DNA of 64,000 nt from Colwellia sp. GTDB lineage: Bacteria; Pseudomonadota; Gammaproteobacteria; Enterobacterales; Alteromonadaceae. This document shows positions 27,748 to 38,237 of this stretch, in pieces. The stretch spans positions 421,714 through 485,713 of the forward strand of contig JABSOY010000006.1 of the NCBI GenBank assembly GCA_013215385.1, in the 5' to 3' direction. The first letter of the stretch is position 1, and the number at the start of each line of letters is the position of its first letter. The notes below the pieces were generated by a model. That model was not told where the DNA came from. It ran no database searches and saw nothing but the letters and a program-made list of their open reading frames with translations. Both the position numbers and the translations under genes were made by a program.

Positions 27748-28171
27748 AACGGTTAATAGTGAAATAATTAGAAAGCAGTCAGGTAGTGCGCTGGTAATCG
27801 CCGTGTTTGTTATTGTTGTAATGAGTCTAATAGGCGTTGCTTTAGTGAGAATGTTAGCTTCTAGTTCCGAAGCTGTCGCATATGAAGTTATTGGAACTCG
27901 TACTTTTGCGGCAGCACAAAGTGGCGCGCAATGGCAATTGGCTTTAGTGTTTCCCTTAGGAAGTGCTACTAATGTTGCTGCATGCGATACTGTGGCAGCA
28001 GAGCCTGATATATCGGCAGTATCAGGAATGAAAAACTGTAGCTTTACGGTAACTTGTACCGCTAATGAGTTTAATAACGAACATTATTTTGTTATTAATA
28101 GTACAGGAAGTTGTTCTGTTGGCGGAATTATCACCTCAAGGACTATTGAGGTCGAAGCTCAAAGCTTGTAG
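27719..28171 (+). CDS. mshP: MshP (PilX-like minor pilin)
   Basis: 150 residues. The N-terminus is QSG/SALVIAVFVIVVMSLIGVALVRML: a TM helix after a Gly but without the Phe+1 and Glu+5 of true pilins, as in PilX/GspK-type proteins. Four cysteines lie in the C-terminal half. Start at the ATG inside mshO, or at an ATG six codons later. A 190-base AT-rich gap follows, before the PEP-CTERM gene. Confidence 0.78.
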   Translation: MRFTFLMLLKTVNSEIIRKQSGSALVIAVFVIVVMSLIGVALVRMLASSSEAVAYEVIGTRTFAAAQSGAQWQLALVFPLGSATNVAACDTVAAEPDISAVSGMKNCSFTVTCTANEFNNEHYFVINSTGSCSVGGIITSRTIEVEAQSL

Positions 28172-28361
28172 TTGTGCTTTATAAAGAGTTTACGTTATAG
28201 TTACATTGTAATAGTTACACTATTGTTTAAATTCTTTACACTTAAAAAACATTTAACACTGGTTCTTATAAAAAATATTTGTTTTTCATGTGTTTGTTGT
28301 TTTGGTATGCTGTTTGCATATATAGATTGTTACCGTTGTTTGTCATTAATCGAGGTTTATA

Positions 28362-28901
28362 ATGATTAAGTTTATTTCCGTATTTTTATTAGTAGTTGTT
28401 GTATCCATCTCAAACGCTGCTCATGCAGGTATTATTTCGGCTGACATCGATTTAAGCGAAGATGCTTACACTACTGTTGGTGGACTTGATTGGACTTGGG
28501 CTTCGTCAATAAATGTCGGAACACGAGACAGTAACACCTTTGAGGACGCAAGTTTTCGTGCGCTCTTTGGATGGAGAACTCTTTTACCTGAAGAGTTACT
28601 TATCCTTAAAAATGACCTAACGATAGATGAACATTTTAAAAATATTGATGGCAGTATTATTCAATCTCTTCAATACTGGAATACCGACTTAACAGTGTTG
28701 ATTGCTGACGATATTCAGAACTTTAATGATAATTTAATTAAAGGGGCTATTGATAATTCTTTTCCTAATCAGATCTTCCAATGGCACTTTGAAACATTCT
28801 ACGTTCGCAATACTCCTTCTCAAGTACCAGAACCTTCAACCATCATGATTTTTGCTATTGCTCTTATCGTTTTATCAATGAGAAAACGTCTGGCTAAATA
28901 A
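28362..28901 (+). CDS. PEP-CTERM sorting-domain protein within the MSHA locus
   Basis: 179 residues. A signal peptide (MIKFISVFLLVVVVSISNAAHA) comes first. A secreted middle part with GGLDWTWASSINVGTRDSN and FRALFGWRTLLPEEL follows; I do not recognise its function. The C-terminus is a textbook PEP-CTERM signal: VPEPST, a hydrophobic helix and RKRLAK. Such proteins are cut and released or anchored by an exosortase (EpsH type), which is not in this window. A GAGG ribosome site precedes the ATG and a terminator follows, so it looks like a separate unit. PEP-CTERM genes are not part of the MSHA loci I know. Confidence 0.88.
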   Translation: MIKFISVFLLVVVVSISNAAHAGIISADIDLSEDAYTTVGGLDWTWASSINVGTRDSNTFEDASFRALFGWRTLLPEELLILKNDLTIDEHFKNIDGSIIQSLQYWNTDLTVLIADDIQNFNDNLIKGAIDNSFPNQIFQWHFETFYVRNTPSQVPEPSTIMIFAIALIVLSMRKRLAK

Positions 28902-28931
28902 TTCAGCAGTTGTCGTTGGCAGTACTTCAAA

Positions 28932-28958
28932 TCAGCCTCGCTTTCGCGAGGCTTTTTA
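28932..28958 (+). terminator. Terminator after the PEP-CTERM gene
   Basis: An 8-bp GC-rich stem (AGCCTCGC 28934-28941 with GCGAGGCT 28946-28953), a 4-base loop and a run of five T. Confidence 0.92.
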
Positions 28959-29116
28959 TTGCCTGCGAAATAATGGTATAAAATGGAATGTATTTTTATC
29001 AATGTTGGCAAGTAAATAAAACTTGATAAGTACAAGTCGTTACTTGTTATCATTAATAGTTAGGAGTAACTTTAGTATACTGATTATTCTTAATTTTTTT
29101 GCTAGGAAATTTTCCA

Positions 29117-32100
29117 ATGTTGTTTCGTAGTCTCGCTTCCTTTTTATTTTTAATGCTTTTCTCTTTTCCGCTCTATGCCGCAGAATGTCTTGATATTTTT
29201 CCTAGCGTTTCACAGAACTATGGTCCACAGCTTACCTTACCTAATTTTAAGTATTCGTCAGAAAATGATGGTGATAAAGATGGTAATAATTTAGCACTTG
29301 CAAGTGGCCAATATAAAGACGTAAAAGTGGGCGAAAATGGTTCAGTATTTTTTACCGAGTTAAATGCCGAGTACCGTTTGAAAAAACTAGAGTTAAAGGA
29401 AAATGCGATTGCTCAGTTTGTGCCGGGGGATTATTGGATTGAAGATCTCTCCTTTGGTGAAAATACTACACTTGCCGTAGTGGGTACTGGTACGGTACGT
29501 ATTTACGTACAAAATGCCCAGTTTAATGAAAATAGCCATATTAATGATGCTAATGGTTCACTTATTTTTATTAGTTATAGTGATGTTTCCGCAGGTGAAG
29601 ATTTCAATTTTACTGGGGTTATGTATGCTTTAAATAATATTGATATTGATGAAGGCGGGACCATTATTGGTGCCATCACCGCTGACAGTGTTGATATAGA
29701 TAGCGCTACAAGTAAGACATACCAGCAAACCAGTATTAGCAATGCAGACTTTAACGGCATGTGTGAAGCGACAGCTACGCTGACACCTATTGCCAATTAT
29801 CTATTCGATGAGTGTGCTTATACCGGTGTCGCTTTTGATACATTTGACCAAACCGGTAATTATTCTGCAACGAGTCAAAATTCTATGGCGTCGACTGCTA
29901 CTGGTATCGTCGAACGCGCTGCAGACATAAGTGACTTTAGCCAACATTTTACTACTTCGATCCCCCTACCAAGTGACTTTACCGTTTCAACTTGGTTTAA
30001 AAAGCCAACTTCAACATCCGACAGTAATATTTTTGTCTTGGGTGCTATGCAAAATGGTGGCGATTTACTAGTGCTCGACCGCAACAATGGCTGGTACTGG
30101 GGAATTTATGACGGTACGAATACGGTTTATAGTAATAGTTACTCTTTCGCATCATTAGATAACAATTGGCACCATATGGTTTTAATGTATCAAAGTGGTA
30201 TTAGTTACTTAGTTATAGATGGTGTTTGGGTTGACACCATTAATCGAGCACCTTCAGGAACCTTAAAATATATTGGTACCTCTTTAGATTTTGTTGGCAC
30301 ATCTAATGCTCAGGGATTTCGCGCACCATTAGATGAATTTATGGTCTTTAACCAAACTTTGACGTTAAGTGAAATGCAAACGATTTATAATAATCAACTT
30401 GCAGATAAAAACTATGATGCTTCAACCCGTACTACGGTTACTTGTAATCTTGTGCCCATAGCTAACTATCGCTTTGATGAATGTGCTTATACTGGTATTG
30501 CTGCTGATACAATTGATAAAATGGCTAATTACGCAGCAACAAGTCATAACTCTATGGCGTCTACCTCTGTTGGCGTTGTTGAACGCGCAGCAGATATAAC
30601 CAATCACGAACAGCATTTTATTACATCAATAGCATTACCTGCAGACTTTAGTATTTCGACTTGGTTTAAAAAGCCTACAGCGACTACGGGTAGTAAATAT
30701 TTTGTTCTTGGCGCTATGGAAGGTGGTGGTGACCTGTTAGTACTTGATCGTAATAATAGTTGGCGCTGGGGAGTCTATAATGGCTCTAATACCCTTTTTG
30801 GTAATTACTCTTTTGAAACTGAAATACAAGATAATAATTGGCATCATATGGCTTTAATGTATCAAAGTGGAATTAGCTATTTAGTCATTGATGGTATTTG
30901 GGTTGATACTATTAACACCGCTCCATCAGGCACCTTAAAATATATAGGCACATCTTTTGATTCTATTGGTACTAGTGATGCTCAGGGTTTTCGTGCACCA
31001 TTAGATGAATTTATGGTGTTTAACCAAACACTGACTCTTGCTGAAATGCAGTCTATTTATAACAATCAGTTTGTGGATAAAAACTATGATGGAAGTTCAC
31101 GTGCTGCGGTTAGTTGTACGCCAGTTATTGATCACTACCTAATTGAGCATAATGGACAAGGGTTAACTTGTGAAACGGAAAGGGTTGCTGTGAGAGCATG
31201 TACTAATGTTTATGACGGCAGCACTTGTGTTGAAAGCAACGAGTCAATTTCGCTAGACTTAGTTGCTACAGGTGGTACCAACAGTGTTAGTACAACAACA
31301 GCCTTTGTTGGTAGTACTATTGTCGAGTTTAACTATACCGTGGCTGAAAATATCGTACTATCAACTGCCAATGAAAGCATAGGTGCTAGCAATACGACGG
31401 TTTGTAATGATAATAGTAGTGATAGCTGCAATATGGTTTTTGAAAATGCAGGTTTTATTTTTACAGGGATTAATGCTATTGAAGTTGCAGGTGTTGCCAA
31501 TACTGATGTAACCATTCAGGCTGTTAAAGATATAAATAGTGCTTGTGTTGGTTTGTTTGATGAGCCTAAAGATATTGATTTTGCCATTGAAACGCTTTCA
31601 CCAAGTAGTACAGGTGGCAATAAATATACGATAGGCAGTAATGAAATAGATTTAAATCTAGCGGATAGTGTTAGTAATTATAAAACAGTCAGTCTTAACT
31701 TTGCTGCTGACACTATTGCCTCCCTTAGTGACAACACCTATTTTGATGCCGGTGATATAACACTACATGCTAAATATACTATCGCGGCAACATCTGAAAA
31801 CCCAGCAGTAACCTTATTAGGAAGTGCTACTTTTTATGTTCGCCCATATGAATTTAAAATCACAGCAACCAACAGTGATAACCAACCATTAGTCGAAACT
31901 TTAGCAACCGGTGCTAAAACGCAAAAAGCTGGAGTAGGCTTTAACTTGTTAATTGAAGCGGTTAACCAGCAAGGAGTCAAAACGGCTAATTTTACCGATA
32001 AATTTGTTGAACTAAGTTTACAACGCATTGCGCCTATTGAAGATGGTGTCGATGGTACATTAACTTATGATGGCGGCAGCATAATATCGTCGACAACAGG

Positions 32101-33226
32101 AAGTTATTACGATGATGGAAAACTACTAAGTTTTACTAATGGTCAATTTCAAGATAGTCAAATTAAGTTTAATGAAGTGGGTTTACTAAATATAGCGGTT
32201 CGTGAAGTTCAAACTGATGGTAATACGTCAAACCATGCACTAGGTAGCCAGAGTTTAGGGCGTTTCATTCCCGATCACTTTGTACTCACCGCTAATATGG
32301 TCGAAAACAGCTGCGTTGCCACAAATTTTACTTATATGAACGAGCCATCTCTGACCTTAACATATGAAATTCAAGCGCATACTAGTGGTGAACCCGGTAC
32401 ATTGACTCAGAATTATTTAGCAAATGACAGTGAAGATAGTAAAAATTTTGTGCATGCAGAGGTAACATTGGTTGCAGAGAATAGTGTAAATGGCATTGAT
32501 TTGGGAGAACGATTAACTGATTATCAAGGGAGTTGGATAAATGGTAGATACTCACCCACTGGCAGTGATTTTTTAAATGAAGATGTCGGAAACTTTAACC
32601 GCACAACTACGCCAGATGGTCCGTATGAGCAATTAATATTTGGTTTAAAACTTATTGACGATGATGGCGCGCTTTTGAATGAACAAGATATGCTGATTGT
32701 CGCTGCTGACTTTACGGCGAAAAAACTGTGGGCAACAAATAGTAAATTAAGGTTTGGTCGCTGGTTTATCGAAAATACCTCAGGTAGTGAAAACTCTGCA
32801 TTACCGCAAATAATGCGAGCAGAATATTATAATGGCAGTAGTTTTGTCACGAATACACTAGATAGCTGTACAATTGCGGGTATCGCCGATAAAGAAGAAG
32901 GCGGAAGTCGACATGATACGCTTGACGATCCTTGGGATTATCGTTTAATACAACGGAGTGATAACAGTGAGCCAATTCGTGTTACTAATACATATGCAGA
33001 AATAGAGCCACTTCTTAATCAATTTGGTCTAGGAGCACATCGCGGAATTCAATTCATTGCGCCTACAGTCATAGGAGATCTAGAATGGCAATTAAATGTG
33101 CCAGTTTGGATGCAGTATGACTGGCAAGGTAACGGTACTCATGATGACAATCCTTTCGCTACACTCAAATTTGGAGTCTACCGCGGTAACGACCGAATAA
33201 TTTCATGGCGTGAAGTCGGTAATTAA
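29117..33226 (+). CDS. mshQ: MshQ-like large surface protein with two LamG modules
   Basis: 1369 residues from the ATG at 29117, which has AGGAAA upstream and starts a signal peptide (LFLMLFSFPLYAAEC); a TTG at 29099 is less likely. Residues about 25-220 form a beta-helix-like region (ENTTLAVVGTGTVRIYV). Two LamG-type modules follow, at about 225-445 and 448-668. They are close copies of each other (FDECAYTG, STWFKKP, NNWHHM, SYLVIDG, FRAPLDEFMVFNQTLTL in both). The rest is a DUF6701-type region closing on a conserved-looking end (FGVYRGNDRIISWREV). MshQ is the last gene of Vibrio/Shewanella MSHA loci; a tip-adhesin role is inference. Confidence 0.85.
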   Translation: MLFRSLASFLFLMLFSFPLYAAECLDIFPSVSQNYGPQLTLPNFKYSSENDGDKDGNNLALASGQYKDVKVGENGSVFFTELNAEYRLKKLELKENAIAQFVPGDYWIEDLSFGENTTLAVVGTGTVRIYVQNAQFNENSHINDANGSLIFISYSDVSAGEDFNFTGVMYALNNIDIDEGGTIIGAITADSVDIDSATSKTYQQTSISNADFNGMCEATATLTPIANYLFDECAYTGVAFDTFDQTGNYSATSQNSMASTATGIVERAADISDFSQHFTTSIPLPSDFTVSTWFKKPTSTSDSNIFVLGAMQNGGDLLVLDRNNGWYWGIYDGTNTVYSNSYSFASLDNNWHHMVLMYQSGISYLVIDGVWVDTINRAPSGTLKYIGTSLDFVGTSNAQGFRAPLDEFMVFNQTLTLSEMQTIYNNQLADKNYDASTRTTVTCNLVPIANYRFDECAYTGIAADTIDKMANYAATSHNSMASTSVGVVERAADITNHEQHFITSIALPADFSISTWFKKPTATTGSKYFVLGAMEGGGDLLVLDRNNSWRWGVYNGSNTLFGNYSFETEIQDNNWHHMALMYQSGISYLVIDGIWVDTINTAPSGTLKYIGTSFDSIGTSDAQGFRAPLDEFMVFNQTLTLAEMQSIYNNQFVDKNYDGSSRAAVSCTPVIDHYLIEHNGQGLTCETERVAVRACTNVYDGSTCVESNESISLDLVATGGTNSVSTTTAFVGSTIVEFNYTVAENIVLSTANESIGASNTTVCNDNSSDSCNMVFENAGFIFTGINAIEVAGVANTDVTIQAVKDINSACVGLFDEPKDIDFAIETLSPSSTGGNKYTIGSNEIDLNLADSVSNYKTVSLNFAADTIASLSDNTYFDAGDITLHAKYTIAATSENPAVTLLGSATFYVRPYEFKITATNSDNQPLVETLATGAKTQKAGVGFNLLIEAVNQQGVKTANFTDKFVELSLQRIAPIEDGVDGTLTYDGGSIISSTTGSYYDDGKLLSFTNGQFQDSQIKFNEVGLLNIAVREVQTDGNTSNHALGSQSLGRFIPDHFVLTANMVENSCVATNFTYMNEPSLTLTYEIQAHTSGEPGTLTQNYLANDSEDSKNFVHAEVTLVAENSVNGIDLGERLTDYQGSWINGRYSPTGSDFLNEDVGNFNRTTTPDGPYEQLIFGLKLIDDDGALLNEQDMLIVAADFTAKKLWATNSKLRFGRWFIENTSGSENSALPQIMRAEYYNGSSFVTNTLDSCTIAGIADKEEGGSRHDTLDDPWDYRLIQRSDNSEPIRVTNTYAEIEPLLNQFGLGAHRGIQFIAPTVIGDLEWQLNVPVWMQYDWQGNGTHDDNPFATLKFGVYRGNDRIISWREVGN
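29780..31115 (+). repeat. Direct duplication of about 669 bp inside mshQ
   Basis: Codons from about 29780 and 30449 encode the same module with a period of 669 bases (223 codons), measured from the FDECAYTG codons at 29804 and 30473. The proteins are close to identical in places, but many third positions differ, so the duplication is not recent. Confidence 0.85.
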
Positions 33227-33270
33227 ACTACTGATAATGTTACTTTCAGCCCTTTTAATGAATAAAAACT

Positions 33271-33299
33271 AAAAAACAGCTATTTTAAGGTGTTTTTTT
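33271..33299 (+). terminator. Weak AT-only hairpin after mshQ
   Basis: AAAAAACA (33271-33278) can pair with TGTTTTTT (33291-33298), ending in a T run. The stem has almost no GC, so it is a doubtful terminator for mshQ. Confidence 0.3.
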
Positions 33300-33359
33300 A
33301 CAAACAGCCAACACATTCGCTAAAGTCTGGGGTATGATTGGCGATATAACTTTTAATGA

Positions 33360-34502
<1,143 letters not shown>

Positions 34503-34652
34503 ATTCTCTTACGAATAAAGTACTAATTATTCATTGCCATGTTGTTTAACTACTACGTCGAAGGTACTCATTGATTAACGTCAACATCGTGCATGCTCCT
34601 CGTCGTTAAATAAAGTGGCTGCGAATACTAAGCATTTAAACAAGTTTAATTT

Positions 34653-35543
34653 ATGAACCCAATATTTAAACATGGCCCATCCCCTCAGCACCGACTTTTG
34701 TTGGTGCTGATTTGTTCTGCGTCTTTAATTTTTTTCGACCATAAAATGAATAGTTTTGAGCATGTGCGCGGCTTTTTACAATCAATGGTCAGTCCTTTGC
34801 AATATTTAGCGACCACGCCAAAACAAATGATGAATTGGGCGGTTGAAAATATTACTACTCGCCGACAGCTTATTGCTGAAAATAATGCTTACAAAATTTC
34901 AGAGTTGCAGTTTCATCAGCAATTGTTAGCACTTGAAATCGTCAAAAAAGAAAATGATCGTTTACGCTCTTTACTTGCTTCGCCGTTACGTGGCGAAGTA
35001 AAAAAAATGGTCGCTGAAATATTATCGGTAGACTCAGACCCTTATAGTCATCAAGTTGTGATCAACAAAGGTCGAGATGACGGTGTGTATGAAGGGCAAC
35101 CGGTATTACATGACGAAGGCATTGTTGGGCAAGTATTACATGTTGGGGCTAATAGTAGTCGAGTTATTTTAATTGTTGATGTTACTCATGCTGTACCGGT
35201 CAGGGTTAGCCGAAATGGTGTCCGTTTGGTAGCGAGTGGCACAGGAAAAATTGACCGTTTAACACATAACTTTGTGCCACATAGTTATGATGTACGCACG
35301 GGGGATTTATTAGTCACTTCGGGTCTTGGCGATAAATTTCCTGAAGGGTATCCTGTTGCCCGCGTGACCGCTGTTATAAAAAACGATGCCAATGCCTTTG
35401 CTGTCGTGCAAAGTGAACCTGTTGCCAAAATTGACCGTTTGCGTTATCTATTATTATTGTGGCCAGAAAAACCTGCTGGTATTTTTGCGCCGCAGCCAAA
35501 AGACATAAAACCTACAACATCAAATAAAAAGGCATCGAGTTAA
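34653..35543 (+). CDS. mreC: Cell-shape protein MreC
   Basis: 296 residues. There is a TM at about 14-29 (LLLVLICSASLIFFD), a coiled coil at about 65-110 and two beta domains with the MreC signature (DSDPYSHQVVINKGRDDGVYEGQPV near 127-150). It links MreB to penicillin-binding proteins in the periplasm. The 150 bases between mreB and mreC hold no clear terminator. Confidence 0.96.
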   Translation: MNPIFKHGPSPQHRLLLVLICSASLIFFDHKMNSFEHVRGFLQSMVSPLQYLATTPKQMMNWAVENITTRRQLIAENNAYKISELQFHQQLLALEIVKKENDRLRSLLASPLRGEVKKMVAEILSVDSDPYSHQVVINKGRDDGVYEGQPVLHDEGIVGQVLHVGANSSRVILIVDVTHAVPVRVSRNGVRLVASGTGKIDRLTHNFVPHSYDVRTGDLLVTSGLGDKFPEGYPVARVTAVIKNDANAFAVVQSEPVAKIDRLRYLLLLWPEKPAGIFAPQPKDIKPTTSNKKASS

Positions 35544-35545
35544 CC

Positions 35546-36025
35546 ATGTCTATTCGTCATCGTTTTATTGTTATTTTAACCTTACTCATAGCACTTATTG
35601 CTACTATTATGCCATTACCCTTAAGTGTCGACGCTTTTCGTCCTGACTGGGTATTAGTGGTATTAATTTATTGGTGTTTAGCTTTACCTAGTCGCGTAAA
35701 TGTTATTAGTGCTGGTTTTGTGGGGTTAGTGCTTGATGTACTACTTGGATCAATTCTTGGTGTGCATACCGCTGCTATGGCTATTGCGGTTTATATTGTC
35801 GCCGGAAACTTTCAAAAAATTCGTAATTTTTCAGTGTGGCAACAAGCGCTGATTGTTGGTGTTTTATCTGCTTTATATCACTTAATTGTTTTTTGGATGC
35901 AACGCTTTTTAACGGATGCTGTATTTTTACCGAGTTATTTATATCCAGTGATCACAACGATTGTTCTTTGGCCTTGGGCTTTTTTATTATTAAGACAAAT
36001 ACGCCGACATTTTCGTATCAGTTGA
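35546..36025 (+). CDS. mreD: Cell-shape protein MreD
   Basis: 159 residues, almost all membrane-embedded with five or six TM segments; FRPDWVLVVLIYWCLALPSRVN near 29-50 is the family signature. It starts 2 bases after the mreC stop, so the two are coupled. Confidence 0.95.
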   Translation: MSIRHRFIVILTLLIALIATIMPLPLSVDAFRPDWVLVVLIYWCLALPSRVNVISAGFVGLVLDVLLGSILGVHTAAMAIAVYIVAGNFQKIRNFSVWQQALIVGVLSALYHLIVFWMQRFLTDAVFLPSYLYPVITTIVLWPWAFLLLRQIRRHFRIS

Positions 36026-36066
36026 TTTTAAGTTTTTCTTGAACCACATTTAATTAGTAATTTTTT

Positions 36067-36690
36067 ATGCAACAAATGTTAATTCTAGCCTCACAATCTC
36101 CACGTAGAAAAGAGCTGCTTAGTCAGCTGGGCTACAAGTTTAAAACTCTCGCGGCTAATATTGATGAAACCGTTATTAAAGGGGAATTACCGGCGCAATA
36201 TGTGCTGCGCTTAGCCAAAGAGAAAGCACAGTTTATTGCTCAACAACAAAGTGAAGATTGTATTGTGCTGGGTTCTGATACCAGCGTGGTATTGAATCAA
36301 CGCATTTTAGGTAAACCTGAAAATATAGAACAATGTTGTCAGCAGTTAATGTTGCTGTCAAATAACACTCACCAAGTGCTTACTGCTATTGCCGCGGTAA
36401 AAAATAAACAAATTGTTTCAGCATTAATTACTACAGAAGTTACCTTTAAAACGTTAACCATCGATGAAATAAAGCGTTACTGGCAAACTGGTGAACCCCA
36501 AGATAAAGCTGGCGCTTATGGCATCCAAGGTATCGGCGGACAATTTGTGACACAAATTAACGGTAGTTATTCTGCAGTAGTCGGTTTACCTTTGTATGAA
36601 ACAGCAAAACTATTAGCTGAACTGGGTCGACCAACACCTATTCAAGCAACGAAAACAGCAAATCACAGTAAACATGGAGAAACCTTATGA
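36067..36690 (+). CDS. maf: Maf-family nucleoside triphosphate pyrophosphatase
   Basis: 207 residues. Maf/HAM1-like fold with LASQSPRRKELLSQLGY at the start, the GSDTSVVLNQRILGKPEN motif near 75-93 and the DKAGAYGIQGIGGQFV motif near 147-162. The YhdE group hydrolyses dTTP and UTP (and modified relatives) and was first known for blocking septation. It lies between mreD and rng as in E. coli and overlaps rng by 4 bases (ATGA). Confidence 0.94.
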   Translation: MQQMLILASQSPRRKELLSQLGYKFKTLAANIDETVIKGELPAQYVLRLAKEKAQFIAQQQSEDCIVLGSDTSVVLNQRILGKPENIEQCCQQLMLLSNNTHQVLTAIAAVKNKQIVSALITTEVTFKTLTIDEIKRYWQTGEPQDKAGAYGIQGIGGQFVTQINGSYSAVVGLPLYETAKLLAELGRPTPIQATKTANHSKHGETL

Positions 36691-38153
36691 GCGGCGAATT
36701 ACTGATCAATGTTACCCCAAGTGAAACTCGTGTAGCGTTAATCGAAAATGGCGTTTTACAAGAAGTTCATATTGAACGTGAATCACGTCGCGGCTTAGTC
36801 GGTAATATTTATTTAGGTAAAGTGATCCGCGTATTACCAGGTATGCAAGCAGCGTTTATCGATATTAATTTAGAAAAAGCAGCTTTTTTACATGCTTCAG
36901 ATATCAATACTAAATTGATTTTAAATAAAGACGATTTATCTGCTGATCATGTACCTGACATACGTGCGCTGGTGCACGAAGGACAGCATATAGTCGTACA
37001 GGTAATTAAAGATCCCCTAGGTACCAAAGGCGCTCGGTTAACGACCGACATCACAGTAGCCGCACGCTATTTAGTTTTAATGCCTAACGCTAACCATGCG
37101 GGCATATCGCAGCGTATTGATGATGTAAAAGAGCGTAATCGTTTAAAGGATATTATCACGCCATATTGTAGTGATACTCATGGTTTTATTGTCCGTACAG
37201 CTGCCGAAGGCGCTGCTGAAAAAGAGCTAAAACATGACGCTGAATTTTTGCGTCGAGTTTGGGCAAAAGTACAAGAGCGCAAAGCGCGCAAGCAAACTAA
37301 CGCGCCCATTTACCAAGACTTGTCACTTGCCTTTCGTGTCTTACGTGATTTTGTTGGCGTTGAGCTCGAAAGAATTCGTATTGATTCAAAGCTTACCTAT
37401 GAACAACTACATGAGTTCACCGAAGAGTTCGTACCCAATTTAACACCTATGCTCGAGTGTTATCCGGGAGAGCGACCTATCTTCGATTTATTTGACGTTG
37501 AAAATGAGATACAAAGGTCGTTACACCGAAAAATAGAGCTTAAATCGGGTGGTTCTTTGATCATTGACCAAACCGAAGCCATGACCACAATTGATATTAA
37601 TACCGGCGGTTTTGTTGGTCATCGGAATTTAGAAGAAACAATTTTCAACACAAACTTAGAAGCAACACAAGCCATTGCTCGCCAGCTTAGATTGAGAAAT
37701 TTAGGGGGTATTATCATTGTCGACTTTATTGATATGCACAGTAATGAACATCAAAAACGTGTCTTGCATAGTTTAGATGTTGCTATGGCAAAAGATAATG
37801 TTAAGTACAGTATCAGCAACTTTTCGAAGCTGGGTTTAGTCGAAATGACACGAAAACGAACCCGTGAAAGTTTAGAGCATATTCTTTGTGGTGAATGTTC
37901 TGTGTGTTCAGGACGCGGCCATTTAAAAACGGTTGAAACGGTTTGTTTTGAAATTTTACGAGAAATTGTCCGGGTGAACAGAGCTTACGATTCAGAAAAA
38001 TTCATTGTTTATGCATCTTCAGCGGTAAGTGAGTCATTAATTAATGATGAATATCATCACCTTGCAGAGTTAGAAGTTTTCATTAGTAAGCAAATTAAAG
38101 TACAGACAGAATCCATGTATAATCAAGAGCAGTTTGACGTAATAATGATGTGA
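36687..38153 (+). CDS. rng: Ribonuclease G
   Basis: 488 residues, the normal RNase G length and without the RNase E C-terminal scaffold. The S1 domain lies at about 38-115 and the catalytic core contains TTIDINTGGFVG and IIVDFIDMHS, whose aspartates bind Mg2+. The Zn-link is CGECSVC near 410-416. RNase G trims the 5' end of 16S rRNA and decays some mRNAs. Confidence 0.96.
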   Translation: MSGELLINVTPSETRVALIENGVLQEVHIERESRRGLVGNIYLGKVIRVLPGMQAAFIDINLEKAAFLHASDINTKLILNKDDLSADHVPDIRALVHEGQHIVVQVIKDPLGTKGARLTTDITVAARYLVLMPNANHAGISQRIDDVKERNRLKDIITPYCSDTHGFIVRTAAEGAAEKELKHDAEFLRRVWAKVQERKARKQTNAPIYQDLSLAFRVLRDFVGVELERIRIDSKLTYEQLHEFTEEFVPNLTPMLECYPGERPIFDLFDVENEIQRSLHRKIELKSGGSLIIDQTEAMTTIDINTGGFVGHRNLEETIFNTNLEATQAIARQLRLRNLGGIIIVDFIDMHSNEHQKRVLHSLDVAMAKDNVKYSISNFSKLGLVEMTRKRTRESLEHILCGECSVCSGRGHLKTVETVCFEILREIVRVNRAYDSEKFIVYASSAVSESLINDEYHHLAELEVFISKQIKVQTESMYNQEQFDVIMM

Positions 38154-38237
38154 TTAAACGTCATTAACGAATAGCCTTTAGTGTTTACGTGACTTTATTT
38201 CACGTCCAAAATAATCGAGTGTATAGTAAAACGTTTT

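Noticed and set aside
29780..31115. Assembly duplication as the cause of the two LamG modules
   Set aside because: The two copies differ at many third codon positions and in length details, which an assembly error would not produce.
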